A stretch of DNA of 64,000 nt from Capra hircus. Its lineage: Eukaryota > Chordata > Mammalia > Artiodactyla > Bovidae. Every line of letters starts with the position of its first letter. The stretch's first letter is position 1. The notes beneath the pieces were generated by a model. The model saw only the letters and a program-made list of their open reading frames with translations, did no database searches and had not been told where the DNA came from. Position numbers and translations under genes: made by a program. The stretch spans positions 36,839,550-36,903,549 of the forward strand of contig NC_030817.1 in assembly GCF_001704415.2 (NCBI RefSeq), in the 5' to 3' direction. Below are positions 33,301 through 45,179 of this stretch, piece after piece.

Positions 33301-34260
33301 ATAAAATTTCTTTTCTCCTCCGAATACAGGTGTGAATGTGATTCTACCACAATACTGTAACACGAGAAATGGTACATTTGATAAATTTTTTCCACATCGA
33401 ATTAAAGATGTTCATAGCTCCCATCCTGTCAGACTGCAATGCATAAACTGTCACTGTTGGGGGGACTTGTGGGTCCAGGCAAAGCCAGGATGTGTATTTG
33501 GTAAGGGCCTGTTGATATGCTCATTGCCCACACCTGCATGGTTCCATAAAACAGGATCTGCTGGATCCTCAGGCAAGCCTTGGAGCCCTGGGCTCCAGGT
33601 TCAGCCATCCTATGGAGACTGAGTGGGGCTCAAGCTCCTAATTTTCTCAGAACTACAACCATCCCTTCAGTTTCCCAGCACCCAATAGAAATGAAATTCA
33701 GTAAATTATTCTGCCACAACAATGGTGGGGAGAACATACTGAGGTACCAGGTAAGGGCCCTCTGCCCTTCTCTTCCTACCAAAGGGGTCCCTGGGCCTTC
33801 TGATGCTGGTGGTGCCCCCTCCACCAGGTCATGCTGCTACTGCCACCAAAGCTTTAGTGTCACCGTGTGCCAGTCAAGAATCTCCCACTTCCCGGCTGCC
33901 GCAGATGCTTGCTTCCACCTTCACTGGCAGCTTCCTCACAACCAGTTCTTGAAGAGGATACCTGAAGACAAATCTGAGTGACAAATGCTTTGCTGTTTTT
34001 ATTGTTCTCAGCTCCTCTGGCTGCTTAAGTATTGCTACTGGAACAAACTCATGAGGTTGACCCATCCTCCTCTTAGAAAGAGTTCTTTCCCAGGAGCCTC
34101 CAGGACTCCTAACACACACAATTTAGGCCCTACTGGACCAGCCCTCAGGGGACCCGGCTTGTGTGTATTTGTTTGCATTCCTGGGAGAGATACGGATCCA
34201 TGCACGTTTAATAGCCAGAATTAGTTACTATATTGTTCTTGTTGGCTGATACAGTCTTAG
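33301..34260 (+). other. Unassigned block with splice-like signals
   Basis: Less AT-rich than its surroundings and not matching any repeat I know. It holds a good acceptor (ttttctcctccgaatacag, ends about 33329), donors ATTTG|GTAAGG (33501) and CCAG|GTAAGG (~33751), and a strong acceptor tttttattgttctcag (~34012). 33331-33500 is open in one frame and cysteine-rich near its end (LQCINCHCW). No homology can be named. It could be an exon cluster of an unknown transcript, an old LTR, or chance. Confidence 0.3.
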
Positions 34261-35604
34261 CATTTTCAGATACCTTAGTCTTATCTCAGACATGTTGGTT
34301 TTGTTAAAATCTGACAAAGAAATGGTACAATGGCAAAAAAAAAAAAAAAAAAATTTAAAACCCTCATTTTAATTACTCCCAGATCCTTTTTTTGTACAGC
34401 TGGCTGGCTGGCTGGCTGACTGATTCAACGTAAATGTTCAGAAGGGTGGGACCGTTTATAACCATAGAAACAAATACAGGACTTTTACCCTAAGCTATGC
34501 TGGATGGATAAACACACACTGGGACTAGACAGCTGATATCGTCCCCCAGTCTTTGTAACTGTGTTTCTGGAGAGTCCCCTAGACAGAGCTCCAACATCCT
34601 CATCCAGCTAGCAGACTGGCTCCTTTGTTAGGCCATCACATTATTCAGAATTTTTTGAACATTTTATAGACCATATTAAATAGATGGGCTAATGTCAAAA
34701 TCAATTATTTTTATAACTCAGTCTTGAGAAGTGAAACATTATTTATTATAATAACTATGAAACAGATGTGGTAATATATGTCCTAATTCAATAAAAAAAA
34801 AATCCACTAAAACAGCCATCTCATGATTTTCCCAAGAACACAAGGTTACATTTGATGGGTCTGGTTCCAAACAGAAATTCACACAAAGTGTGTCAGAGTA
34901 CATTTAGCAAATATGAAAGATTTAAATCCGAAAGAGAAATGGGAAACATCATATTGGGGGAAGAATCTCCCAATCTAAGCAGATGTTGAGAAAACACAAG
35001 AAGGCTTGGGCTACACCTTATGGGGCAGTGTGAGAACCAGCAACTTATCCAGTGAGGTGACTGGGCATACCTCAGCATCACAGAGATGGGCAGGAACCCA
35101 GGGTTGGCAGAAAAACAACTCCTGCTAAGGGAGATTGTCAGCAAGGCTTTTGACATAGGGATGAAGTAATGGGTTGGGTATGAATGCAAGTCATTTCTTT
35201 TCAACATCTGTCAGTTTGCAGCCTTCTCGTCTCTTAAATTGTCTTCACTTTGCCATTAGTTTCAGCAAGGTGATCTTCAGGGGTTGAGACTTGACTTTTG
35301 CATTTAAAAAAAATCATCATAATCTCTTTGAGACTTGTTTCCACCTGAGTGAAAGAAAGAGAATAGAGGTATGTTCCAAATGGAATATGGCGATATTTTA
35401 AGTAAGGACTACCAAACACAATGCTTACAGAAAAGTAGACAAATAACTAAGTTTCTAAAGTCAGTTTTTTTTTTCTTTGCTATGACAACTGCAACCTCCT
35501 TGTTTAATTACAGATGATTTTACATCTGTAGGATGATTACATCATCCTAATTTACAAAATATATTTCTGAAAAGTTATATATGTTTTAGATATACACAAT
35601 ATAC
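34261..35604. other. Unique DNA with poly-A and GGCT runs
   Basis: A run of about 20 A at 34336-34355 has no recognisable retroelement before it. A short (GGCT)n run lies at 34401-34418. An open minus frame at 34893-35207 has no recognisable domain. Confidence 0.45.
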
Positions 35605-35617
35605 TATATGTATCTAA

Positions 35618-35839
35618 GTAAGTAAGTAAGTAAGTGAAGCCGCTCAGTCATGTCCGACTCTTTGCAACCCTGTGGACTGTAGCCTACCAGGCTTCTCCAT
35701 CCATGGGATTCTTTAGGCAAGAATACTGGAGTGGGTTACCATTTCCTTTTCCAGGGGATCTTCCCGACCCAGGGATCGAACCCGGGTCTCCCACTTTGGA
35801 GGCAGACGCTTTAGCCTCTACGCCACCAGGGAAGATATG
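35618..35839 (-). mobile_element. Bov-tA SINE with canonical B box
   Basis: Perfect 13-bp target duplication TATATGTATCTAA at 35605-35617 and 35840-35852. The 3' tail is (CTTA)n, seen as taagtaagtaag. The tRNA head keeps the pol III B box GGTTCGATCCC on the minus strand (near 35775), among the best-preserved SINE promoters in the window. Confidence 0.95.
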
Positions 35840-35852
35840 TATATGTATCTAA

Positions 35853-36479
35853 AACATATATATATATATTTGTATACATTTATATATAGTATATATGTAT
35901 AAGGAAGAATCTATAAAATATTACAAATTCACAATTATACTTGGCCACTTATCTTCAACGGTGTACCTGCAACATTTCCTATTTCTGATCTTTGACCAAC
36001 TTGAATTAAATAACTTCTAATTGGAGATGAATAGTTTCTGGTTTGGATTACTTAATATTTATTTCCTTTGTTTTAATATTAACAAGTGTATCAGAACTAT
36101 GTTTCTTATTACTAGTAGCAACATTTTTATAGAACTGTAATGGAAACATTATAAAATATATATATCCAATATTTAATAATACAAACTGTTTTGGGGATAA
36201 ATAAAGTGATGATGCCAAAATTAAATTGTTGTCTGGCAGGCAGCTATAAAAATAATGACTTGAAATACTGAGTCATTAGCTGATGCACTAAAATCTAAAT
36301 CTGGTGTGTAAAAGCCACTTGTGGAGTCAACATATAATTTTTTAAAGTGCTCATATTTTGAAATTAACATTGCCATATTTGGGGAATGGCTGCAAGTTTA
36401 GGAAACCCACTTCTTGTACTTTTAACTTTAGAAATCACTGTTCTTACGTGAGAAACAATGTGACTCACTAGGCTACAAA
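35853..36479. other. AT-rich DNA with TA repeats
   Basis: 35857-35903 is TA-rich simple sequence. The rest is unassigned. Confidence 0.5.
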
Positions 36480-36557
36480 AAGAAATTAAAAAAGGCAAAA
36501 TGGTTGTCTGAGGAGGCCTTGTAAATAGCTAAGAAGAGAAGAGAAGTGAAAGGCAAA

Positions 36558-38550
36558 GGAGAAAAGGAAAGATATACCCATCTTAGTGCAGAATTCCAAA
36601 GTATAGCAAGAAGACATAAGAAGGCCTTCTTAACTGATTAATGCAAAGAAATAGAGGAAAACGATAGAATGGGAAAGACTGAAGATCACTTTAAGAAAAT
36701 TAGAGGTACCAAGGGAACATTTTGCACAAAATGGGCACAATAAAGGACAGAAATGGTATGGACATAACGGAAGCAGAAGATATTAAGAAGAGGTGACAAG
36801 AACACACAGAAGAATTATTTCAAAAAAGATCTTAATGATCCAGTTAACCACGATAGTGTGATCACTCACTTAGGGCCAGACACCTTGGAATGTGAAGTCA
36901 AGTGGGCCTTAGAAAGCATCACTACAAACAAAGCTGATGGAGGTGATAGAATTCTAGTTGAGCTATTTCAAATCCTAAAAGATAATGGTGTGAAAGTGCT
37001 GCACTCAATATGCCAGCAAATTTGGAAAACTCAGCAGTGGCCACAGGACTGGAAAAGGTCAGTTTTCATGCCAGTCCCTAGGAAAGGCAATGCCAAAGAA
37101 TGCTCAAACTATGGCACAATTGTACTCATCTCATACGCTAGTAAAGTAATGCTCAAAGTTCTCCAGGTGAGGCTTCAACAGCACGTGAACTAGAAACTTC
37201 CAGATGTTTGAGCTAGACTTATAAAAGGCAGAGGAACCAGAGATCAAATTGCCAACATCCATTGGATCATAGACAAAGCAAGAGAGTTCCAGAAAGGCAT
37301 CTACTTCTGCTTCATTGACTATACCAAAGTATTTGACTGTGTGGATTACAACAAACTGTGGAAATTTCTCAAAGTGATGGGAATACCAGACCACCTTACC
37401 TGCCTCCTGAGAAACCTGTTTGCAGGTCAAGAAGCAACAGTTAAAACCAGACATGGAACAATGGTCTGGTTTCAAATTGGGAAAGGATTACGACAAGACT
37501 GTATATTGTCACTCTGCTTATTTAACTTATATGCAGAGTGGTGGTGGTGGTTTAGTTGCTAAGTCCTGTACGACTTTTGAGATCCTGTAGACTGTAGCCT
37601 GTCAGGATCCTTTATCCATGGGATCCTCCAGGCAAGAATACTGGAGTGGGTTGCCATTTGCTTCTCCAGGGGATCTTCCTGACCCAGGAATCAAACCCAG
37701 GTCTCCTGCATTGCAGGCAGATGATATGCATATGCAGAGTACATCATGCAAAATGCCAGGCTGGATGAAGCAATAGCTGGAATCAAGATTGCTGAGAGAA
37801 ATATCAGTGACCACAGATATGCAGATGACACCACCCTTATGGCAGATAGTGAAGAGCAACTAAAGAGTCTCCATAAAAGTGAAAGAGGAGAGTGAAAAAA
37901 CTGGCTTAAAACTCAATATTCAAAAACTAAGATCATGGCATCTTGTCCCATCACTTCATGGCAAATAAATGGGGAAACAGTGGAAACAGTGAGAGACTTT
38001 TATTTTTGTAGGCTCCAAAATACTGCAGATGGTGACTGCAGCCTTGAAATTAAGACTCTTGAGCTCCTTGGAAGAAAAGCTATGATGAACCTAGACAGCA
38101 TATTAAAAAGCAGAGACATTACTTTACCAACAAAGGTCTGTCTAGTCAAAGCTATGGTTTTTCCAGTACTCATGTATAGATGTAAGAGTTGGACCATAAA
38201 AAAGCTGAGCGCCAAAGAACTGATGCTTTTGAACTTTGGTTTTGGAGAAGACTCTGGAGAGTTCCTTGGACTGCAAGGAGATCAAACCAGTCAATCCTAA
38301 AGGAAATCAGTCCTGAATATTCATGGGAAAGACTGATGCTGAAGTTGAAGCTCCAATACTTTGGCCACCTGATGTGAGGGTCTCATTAGAAAAGACCCTC
38401 ATGCTGAGAAAGATTGAAGGCAGGAGGAGAAGGGGATGACAGAGGATAAGATGGTTGGATGGCATCACCGACTCAATGGACATGAGTTTGAGCAGGCTCC
38501 AGGAGATGGTGAAGGACGGAGAAGCCTGGATGCTGTATCCACTGGGTCAC
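36558..38550 (+). pseudogene. BovB reverse transcriptase pseudogene
   Basis: Recognisable through the linker (KGTFCTKWAQ-like), LGPDTLECEVKWALESIT, VELFQILKDNGVKVLHSICQQ, a stop after RLQQHVN (37191), a broken FDCVDY region (37341 on), and the catalytic box RYADD at about 37816-37830. Many point stops and indels make it older than the copy at 31356. The Bov-tA sits between the codons for NLYAE and YIM. Confidence 0.82.
37540..37729 (-). mobile_element. Bov-tA SINE inside BovB
   Basis: Target duplication ATATGCAGAGT at 37529-37539 and 37730-37740, which is BovB sequence, so the SINE is the younger insertion. Reversed body aagaatactggagtgggttg and head gtctcctgcattgcaggcag. Confidence 0.95.
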
Positions 38551-38600
38551 AAAGAGCTGGACATAACTGAGCAGCTGAACAACAAAAACAACAAAGGCTG

Positions 38601-39384
38601 CATAGCTAGAAAAAATCCATTTTGTAAAGAAAGTCTGCTATATAAACAGTAATGTTAAGGCATCTAACCTTTAATGATGCCTATGATTTCTATTATAGTT
38701 TAGCAATATGATATTCTTTAATTAAATCCCTAATTAGAAGATGAAGTTGCTATATGTGCTATACACTTCACTAATTTGTACTTCCCCATCCTTTTTAAGT
38801 TCAACAAATATTCATTGAGCTCATTTTCTGTAGGCGTTGTGTAAAAAGGTGTTTAGACAACACCACCCTGGCCTTTCCTTAGGGGGCTTCCCTGGATTAT
38901 CAGAGATTTTGAATGCCACACATACACTCAATAGAAAAATCATATTGAATCAATTTAGTCTTAGTTGATTCAGAAGATACTTTCAGATCTTTCAGTCACT
39001 AAAGTCATGTTGTGAGCAGCATTTATCATGGTATAATCAAAGCCTTGACATTCTAGTTAATAGTTTTCAATTTGGTAGTCTGCAGCTAAAAGTGTATTGC
39101 TTGTTGCACACAGCACTTTATAGCTGAGAATATCAGAGTACAATGAAAACTTGAAAACAATGACTTTCATGAGCTGTTTAGAGGAAAAGAAGGCTAAACG
39201 TCTTCTCGTATAAACAGGAAACAATGTCATTTATAATTCGTTCAATAGATTTTATTGAATGCTTATGATACAAAGCTAGGTATCCTCTTTGTTAAGTGAC
39301 CCTTTGTTTCCACAGAAGCCAATATAGTTGTCTGTCTTATACCAGGGTATTCTCCTTCTGTTAGAGAAACTGCTCCAAGAATAA
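38601..39384. other. Unique DNA with faint L2/MIR-like words
   Basis: ttcaacaaatattcattgagc near 38800 and ttcaatagattttattgaatgc near 39240 resemble ancient L2/MIR ends. Not firmly assignable. Confidence 0.35.
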
Positions 39385-39990
39385 CAAGTTACCATTGATT
39401 GAGCACCTGTGTGGTCCAGGCATTATTCTAGCATCTTATGAAATTACCTCTGATTCTTACAATAGAATTGCAAAGTAGGTTTTATTTTATTTATTATTAT
39501 TATTTTTTATTGGAGTATAATTGCTTTACAATGTTGTGTTAGTTTCCGCTGTACAACAAAGTGAATCAGCTATATAAGTATGCGTATATTCTCTTCTCTT
39601 GAACCTCCCTTCCCCACCTCTTCCACCCCTCTAGGTCATCACCAAGCTGAGCTCCTTGTGCTATACAGCAGCTTCCCACTAGCTCTCTATTTTATACATG
39701 GCAATGGTTCTATGTCAATGGTATTCTCCCAATTCGTCCTACCCTCCCCTTCTCCCCACTGCGTCTGCATTTCCATTCTCTATGTCTGCTTGTATTCTTG
39801 TCCTGCAAATAGGTTCATTTGTACTATTTTTCTAGATCCCCTATATATGTATTAACATACGATATTTGTTTTATTCTCCCTCTTTAAAGAAATAAATTCA
39901 AAAAGTAATGCCAAGCTTCCTTCAAGTCTCTCCTGTATTTAGTGACAGAGTCAGAATTTGAACCCAGGCTGGTTTGATTCCAAAATCTTA
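39385..39990 (-). mobile_element. MIR SINE split by an L1
   Basis: Left part 39385-39480 (gattgagcacctgtgtggtcc, ttcttacaatagaattgc) and right part about 39900-39990 (agtgacagagtcagaatttgaacccaggctgg) are consecutive parts of a reversed MIR. The L1 3' end at 39481-39893 lies between them. Confidence 0.75.
39481..39893 (-). mobile_element. Old L1 3' end inside MIR
   Basis: Reversed artiodactyl L1 3'-UTR: ttattggagtataattgctt, gtgttagtttccgctgtaca, cctctaggtcatcaccaagc, gcaatggttctatgtcaatg. More complete at the 5' side than the copy at 8118. Confidence 0.85.
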
Positions 39991-40064
39991 TTTCCAGTTT
40001 TTAAAAATGAGTATATTGCCTCATTTAGATTCAGTTCTACTTTTAAGAAGTGTCTCTTTTTCTT

Positions 40065-40398
40065 TCAGTTCAGTTCAGTCGCTCAGTTGTGTCCGACTCT
40101 TTGTGACCCCATGAATTGCAGCACTCCAGGCCTCCCTGTCCATCACCAACTCCCAGAGTTCACTCAGACTCACGTCCATCGAGTCAGTGATGCCATCCAG
40201 CCATCTCATCCTCGGTCGTCCCCTTCTCCTCCTGCCCCCAATCCCTCCCAGCATCAGAGTCTTTTCCAATGAGTCAACTCTTCACATGAGGTGGCCAAAG
40301 TACTGGAGTTTCAGCTTTAGCATCATTCCTTCCAAAGAACACCCAGGGCTGATCTCCTTCAGGATGGACTGGTTGGATCTCCTTGCAGTCCGAGGGAC
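40065..40398 (-). mobile_element. BovB 3' end
   Basis: Perfect 12-bp target duplication TCTCTTTTTCTT at 40053-40064 and 40399-40410. The 334 bp encode the last ~65 codons on the minus strand in one open frame (MEKTLMLGGIGGRRRRG ... KSRTQLSD), close to the consensus of the other copies, so a fairly recent insertion. Confidence 0.95.
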
Positions 40399-40410
40399 TC
40401 TCTTTTTCTT

Positions 40411-40775
40411 ACAAGGCTGTATTTCAGAGAAGTAACATCAAATGAGTAGGGCACACAGGCTGAGGGTTTCCCTCAAAAGACCTCATGGATATGGGAAATG
40501 ACTCTGCTCAAGAAAGGAAATCTGAAAGGATATTAGAAGGGAAATGAGACGATATAACTGGTAGACAGTGAATTCCTTCCTCTTGGTAACATAAATGTGC
40601 CAGAGGAGAGTTAACCAGGAGAATAACTGCTTCTCCATCTTGTAGCTCTCCTAAGTCAAAATTTGAAAAGATGGCAACCTCATGGGCCAAAGGTGAGACT
40701 AGGACTGACATAAAGATGTGGTTAAACTGAGGAAAAGCTGAAGAGAAACTCTCAGGTTCTAACAATAGATAGATG
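40411..40775. other. Unique DNA
   Basis: No repeat or gene recognised. Confidence 0.45.
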
Positions 40776-40788
40776 CTTTTGTTGATTC

Positions 40789-40997
40789 CCTTCACACTGT
40801 GAAGTGTGGCTCAGAGGGTAAAGTGTCTGCCTGCAATGCAGGAGACCTGGGTTCTATCCCTGGTTCAGGAAGATCCCCTGGAGAAGCAAATGGCAACCCA
40901 CTCCAGTATTCTTGCCTGGAGAATCCCATGGATGGAAGAGCCTGATAGGCTACAGTCCACGGGGTTGCAAAGAGTTTGACATGACTAAGCAACTTTA
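40789..40997 (+). mobile_element. Bov-tA SINE
   Basis: Perfect 13-bp target duplication CTTTTGTTGATTC at 40776-40788 and 40998-41010. The head is altered at its first ~15 bases (ccttcacactgtgaagtg in place of cttccctggtggctc), then normal. Confidence 0.95.
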
Positions 40998-41010
40998 CTT
41001 TTGTTGATTC

Positions 41011-41409
41011 ATACTATATTTTTTCTTCAGGGGTGTGGGAATTTTTTTTTAAATTATCCTGTTTAAATGCTACAGCATACAGGAAAGAATTAATACAGCA
41101 TTTGGGGTTAATTGAACTTTTAGTGTGACTTTATGGAAAGGATGCTTGCCTCAGTCCCAGGAACCCTAGGAAAGAGTCAGAAGGACAAGCCACCTAGCAG
41201 TCTCCCGTGAGCCATACTCATTACACATTACTCAGAAGTATTTACTACTGATTACTAATTTACTACACATCATTGATAAATGTTTACTAAATATGAATTG
41301 ACTATATATTATTGCATATTTTCTAATTACTAATTTATTACTAATTAGATTTACATCTGAGATGTCACCTGAGGCTGAATGCTTCTTGGAGATTTTGGTA
41401 AACTTGGTT
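41011..41409. other. Unique AT-rich DNA
   Basis: No repeat or gene recognised. The sequence around 41225-41345 repeats short attac/ttacta words. Confidence 0.45.
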
Positions 41410-41415
41410 TAAAAT

Positions 41416-41465
41416 GGGCTTCCCTGGTGGCTCAGCCGGTAAAGAATCTGCCTTCAATGTAGGCG
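41416..41465 (+). mobile_element. 50-bp Bov-tA head only
   Basis: Only the tRNA-derived 5' end is present: gggcttccctggtggctcag, then ggtaaagaatctgccttcaa, stopping before the B box. Short flanking repeat TAAAAT at 41410-41415 and 41466-41471. Confidence 0.82.
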
Positions 41466-41471
41466 TAAAAT

Positions 41472-42528
41472 ACTGATTTCAAGGCTTATGAGAATCCAGA
41501 GCAACACGACCTTGAATACTGGCCTTGAATTCTCAATTATCTATAAATAATTGGGAATTTATTTTTTTCAAGATCCTCTCTGTTTCCACATCTGAGTCTG
41601 TGCTGTGTATAATCTTGTGCAGAGAATTAAAGCTTGCACAATTTTTTTAGACTTGACTAAACTCAGAGAAAGCTATCTTCAGAAATATCTTTTTGGTAAC
41701 TAAATATGTAACAAGTGAATCTACAACCATATATATCTAAAGTTACAACAATGAACCAGGGGATAAAAATTATTGGGTTCATAAGATACATGTGTGAAGT
41801 AATGATAAATGTGAAGAGAATTTTAGCATAGCCATGGCATGGTAGAAAGAGGAATTTTGAATCTTAAGTCAGTCTTAGCTTGATAGTTTGTATGACAGTG
41901 TGTATAACTGGCAATACAGACCCATCTATAGAAATGTAAGGAAATTCACGAATAAGCTTGGGGGAGGGGAGTATATCTCAGAGATAATTATATATCAAGG
42001 AAGCAGAAAAAGCCTACAGTTAGAAAATATCTTTGTCAATCTGTTCCCTCAAGAAACTTGAGAAGGCAAAAAAGGAAATAAAAAGGGAAATATCTCAGGT
42101 AGGATATAATTCATAACTATATTGTAGGGGATCACACATAATTCAATACATGCTTCAGATCCTTTGGATATTATTTTATGGTATAGAAGATGAGGACCCA
42201 AAAAAGCAAGTACTTTTTCAAAGATTATATTGGAAGGCAGGAAGGACAGCAACCTCTGAAAATAACCAGAATGAATCAATTTCAGGATTCTGAGCAAAGC
42301 AAGGTTAAAAGTCAGTACATCAGTGAGGCAATAGTTCACTTCATATATTTGTCATTATTTCCTTGTTTGTTCTTTCACTGTTTTAATTGAAGTTCAGAAT
42401 TCCTGAACTATTTACTGAAGACACTTACTTATCCAATTACATAGGAAATAAGCAACAGTGTAGATGGTTTGAAATCCTAAATGGGAAGAGAGGCTGGGAA
42501 TTTTCTAATTTTGAGGGTTAACTTCATT
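41472..42528. other. Unique AT-rich DNA
   Basis: No repeat or gene recognised. Confidence 0.45.
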
Positions 42529-42539
42529 CACTGTATATT

Positions 42540-42684
42540 CAGTTCAGTTCAGTTCAGTCTCTCAGTTGTGTCTGACTCTTTGTGACCCCATGAACCACAG
42601 CATGCTAGACCTCCCTGTCCATCACCAACTCCCGGAGTCTACCCAAACCCATGTCCGTTGAGTCGGTGATGCCATCCAACCATC
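42540..42684 (-). mobile_element. BovB 3' terminus, 145 bp
   Basis: Perfect 11-bp target duplication CACTGTATATT at 42529-42539 and 42685-42695. It carries four TTCAG-type tail units and the last ~40 codons of the frame. Confidence 0.94.
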
Positions 42685-43329
42685 CACTGTATATTAAAAA
42701 AATTAAATACACTAAAGTTAACATATCTCAAGTGACAATACATTTATACATATATCCTTCAAGCTGAAAAACTTCATATATTGTAGTGCAGATATATTGG
42801 AAATAAAAAAATTCTAGCTTTGGCTTCCAATTTGCTTTCATTTTTGAAAGATAAAATTTTCTCTGGAGATTGAATTATATATTAGTAGCTTTTGACCTTC
42901 AGCTCTTTAAATACATCATTCCATTGTTCTCTACATGCATAAGTTTGGCTGAGGAGTCATTTTTAATTCTTACTTTAATGAGTAAGGTATCTCTGTTAGA
43001 GAGGTACTTTTGAGATTTTGTTTTCAGCAGTTTTTCATGTGCCTAAGTGCGATTTTCTTTGCATTTATCTGCCTGGATAAATGCAGGTTGATTATGACTA
43101 TTATATCTTCAAATAATGCTTCTGCCTTGTTCTTTTTCTTCTCTACTTCTGATATTCAAACTACATATACATCAGGTTGTTTTATTGTATTCTATATATC
43201 TCTTACACTCAGTTTCATCATTTTCTTTTCTTTTTCTCTTTGATTTTCAGTTTGAGTGTTGTCTTGTCGACACTTTCCTGCTGCGTCTTGAGTGGTCTTA
43301 AGTTCATCCACTAAATTTTTAATTTCAGA

Positions 43330-43580
43330 TACGGGCCTACTTCAGTGATATTACAGGCTTGGTTCCAGACCACCACAATAAAGTGAGTATCACAGTAAAA
43401 CAAGTGACATAAATTTTTTAGTTCCCAAGTACATGAAAAGTATATTTATACCGTACAGTAGTCTGTTAAGTATGCAACAGCATTATGTCCAAAATTTTGT
43501 AGATGCCTTCAGTAAAAAACAATGCTATAAAAAAATTGTGCCAGTACACAGTACAGGGTTGCCACAAACCTTCCAATTAT
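43330..43580 (+). mobile_element. Tigger-type DNA transposon fragment
   Basis: cttggttccagaccaccacaataaagtgagt, ttagttcccaagtacatgaa, gtctgttaagtatgcaacagc and acagggttgccacaaacctt are characteristic of the ends of Tigger1-like (Tc1/mariner superfamily) elements. The transposase interior is deleted and the right terminal repeat is not recognisable. Confidence 0.75.
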
Positions 43581-44559
43581 CTGATTGTATAGGTTTCAAT
43601 TTCCTACTAAAATTATTAATATTAATCCTTTCAACCATTGTGTCAATCTTCTCCTATATTTTATTTAACATATTTATTATAATTCTTTTTTTGTTTTGTC
43701 TTCTGATTCCAACATTTAAATTATCTGTAAATCTGTTCCTGTTGACTGTTTTTGGTGTTGATCTTTGTTCTCGTGGATCTTCACATGTCCTATTTTTTTT
43801 ATTTTATTTTATGCCAGACTTTGTATATAACTAATTGTAGAGATTGAAATTTATATTTTTTCTCCTCAGAAAGGGTTTTCCCTTTCTAGAGCCAACCAGA
43901 AAGTGAGATTTTTAGCTTTAATTAAACTCTATCTACCTCTGGTTTCAAATATCTCAAGGGAGAAACCTTCCCAACTTTTGACTGAAAGCTTAGCAAGGGT
44001 CCGTATCGTTTTCCCACCCCTAAAGACTGAGTCAGTGTATTCTCTGGCAGTTTTGAGCTGTGTTCTCCAACCTCCTGGTCCATGATCTGGCAATATTTTA
44101 AGTTCCTTGAGGAGAAGACCAGCCTTGTATTGATGAAATCTTCCTTCTTCTTGTACTACTTTGTCTTCCAAATATTGCTGGATAAAGAGGGACTTTAGTG
44201 TGACTTTTAGAAGCGTTTTAGCTTTCTATGCAGATTTGGATTCAGCAAATGAACTCCGGGAGAAAGTGGTCACCATATTTTAGAGCCTGAAATTTCTACT
44301 TTGTTACAATTGTCCTATAAGATCACCAAAACCTTGTTGGTTTCTCTTCTCCCCTGCCCAATCATCAGTTCTTACCCCAAATTTGCAAATATCCGTAGCT
44401 AAGAAATTGACTAGCAATATTTTTTTTTGCTTTGGAAGGGCTTGCTGCTCTCTGGTTTAGTTCATCCATTCTAAAAATGTATATACATATATAGGTAAAA
44501 ATTATATATAATAAAAATTACATTAAAAGATATATAAAATTATATATGTAAGACATATA

Positions 44560-45125
44560 CACAGAATTGATTTTCATTGTTTGAGGTAGTTGTGTTCTAT
44601 AAAATCACCGCTAATATTGAATTAGCAAATACTGAATTGCTGTCCCTAGGGGAAATAGATGATTTGGTTATTTAATACAATTTGTTGGTTCATTAGCATT
44701 GAACTTACGGCCAACTTAAACCTGAATGAAATTTATCTCATACATGTCTTTTCTCCATAATGCACACACAGCCTTTGTGCACTGAGGAACACTGGATAGC
44801 ACGTCAATACTACACTTGGAGCCCATTTTAAAATAGCAAAATCACCAACGAAACCCACAAAAATACAAAAAATAGACTAGAACACTAAACAGACTATGAA
44901 AAGGATGCTTGTTTATAGCATGAGCTGAAACAAGAAGCAGAGTGTTGCCTTATTTAACCTCAGGTGGGAACATGCATTTTGCATGACTCAAATGTTTTGC
45001 CACTGTGTGCATGAGTTTGTCACAAATGACCACAGAAGTACTGTGAGCTTTGATTTTAGCATTAAAAATAACTTTAGTGGCTAGGAGAAATCTCTAGGAA
45101 ATTCACAAATAATAAGGAATAACAT
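44560..45125 (+). mobile_element. Ancient non-autonomous DNA transposon
   Basis: Left end agaattgattttcattgttt and right end aattcacaaataataaggaat are partly inverted repeats. Internal text (gttctataaaatcaccgcta, tgcatgactcaaatgttttg) matches my memory of a widespread mammalian DNA element. The family name is not certain. No transposase. Confidence 0.5.
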
Positions 45126-45150
45126 ATAAAAGTAATCTATATATTTAATA

Positions 45151-45179
45151 ATAAGTATAATCTTTAAAATTATACTTAT
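45151..45179. repeat. Perfect AT hairpin
   Basis: ATAAGTATAAT and ATTATACTTAT form an 11-bp perfect inverted repeat with a 7-base loop, within TA-rich DNA (45130-45260). Confidence 0.8.

Larger units (their letters stand above)
36480..38600 (+). mobile_element. Longest BovB LINE in the window, split by Bov-tA
   Basis: Runs from the linker after the endonuclease (aaaaaaggcaaaatggttgtc, cagaattccaaagtatagca) through the whole RT to a CAACAAAAACAACAAA tail. Interrupted at 37540-37729 by a Bov-tA. No certain target duplication. The endonuclease domain is missing. Confidence 0.92.

Noticed and set aside
34336..34355. Poly-A run as the end of a processed pseudogene
   Set aside because: No AATAAA precedes it, no flanking duplication is visible, and the upstream block shows splice-like signals rather than a spliced message.
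35618..35839. A functional tRNA gene, given intact A/B-box-like sequences
   Set aside because: The B box belongs to the tRNA-derived head of a Bov-tA; the sequence runs straight into the SINE body and has SINE-type target duplications.
38886..38897. gggcttccctgg, the first 12 bases of Bov-tA
   Set aside because: Nothing else of the SINE follows and no flanking repeat is visible; too short to call.
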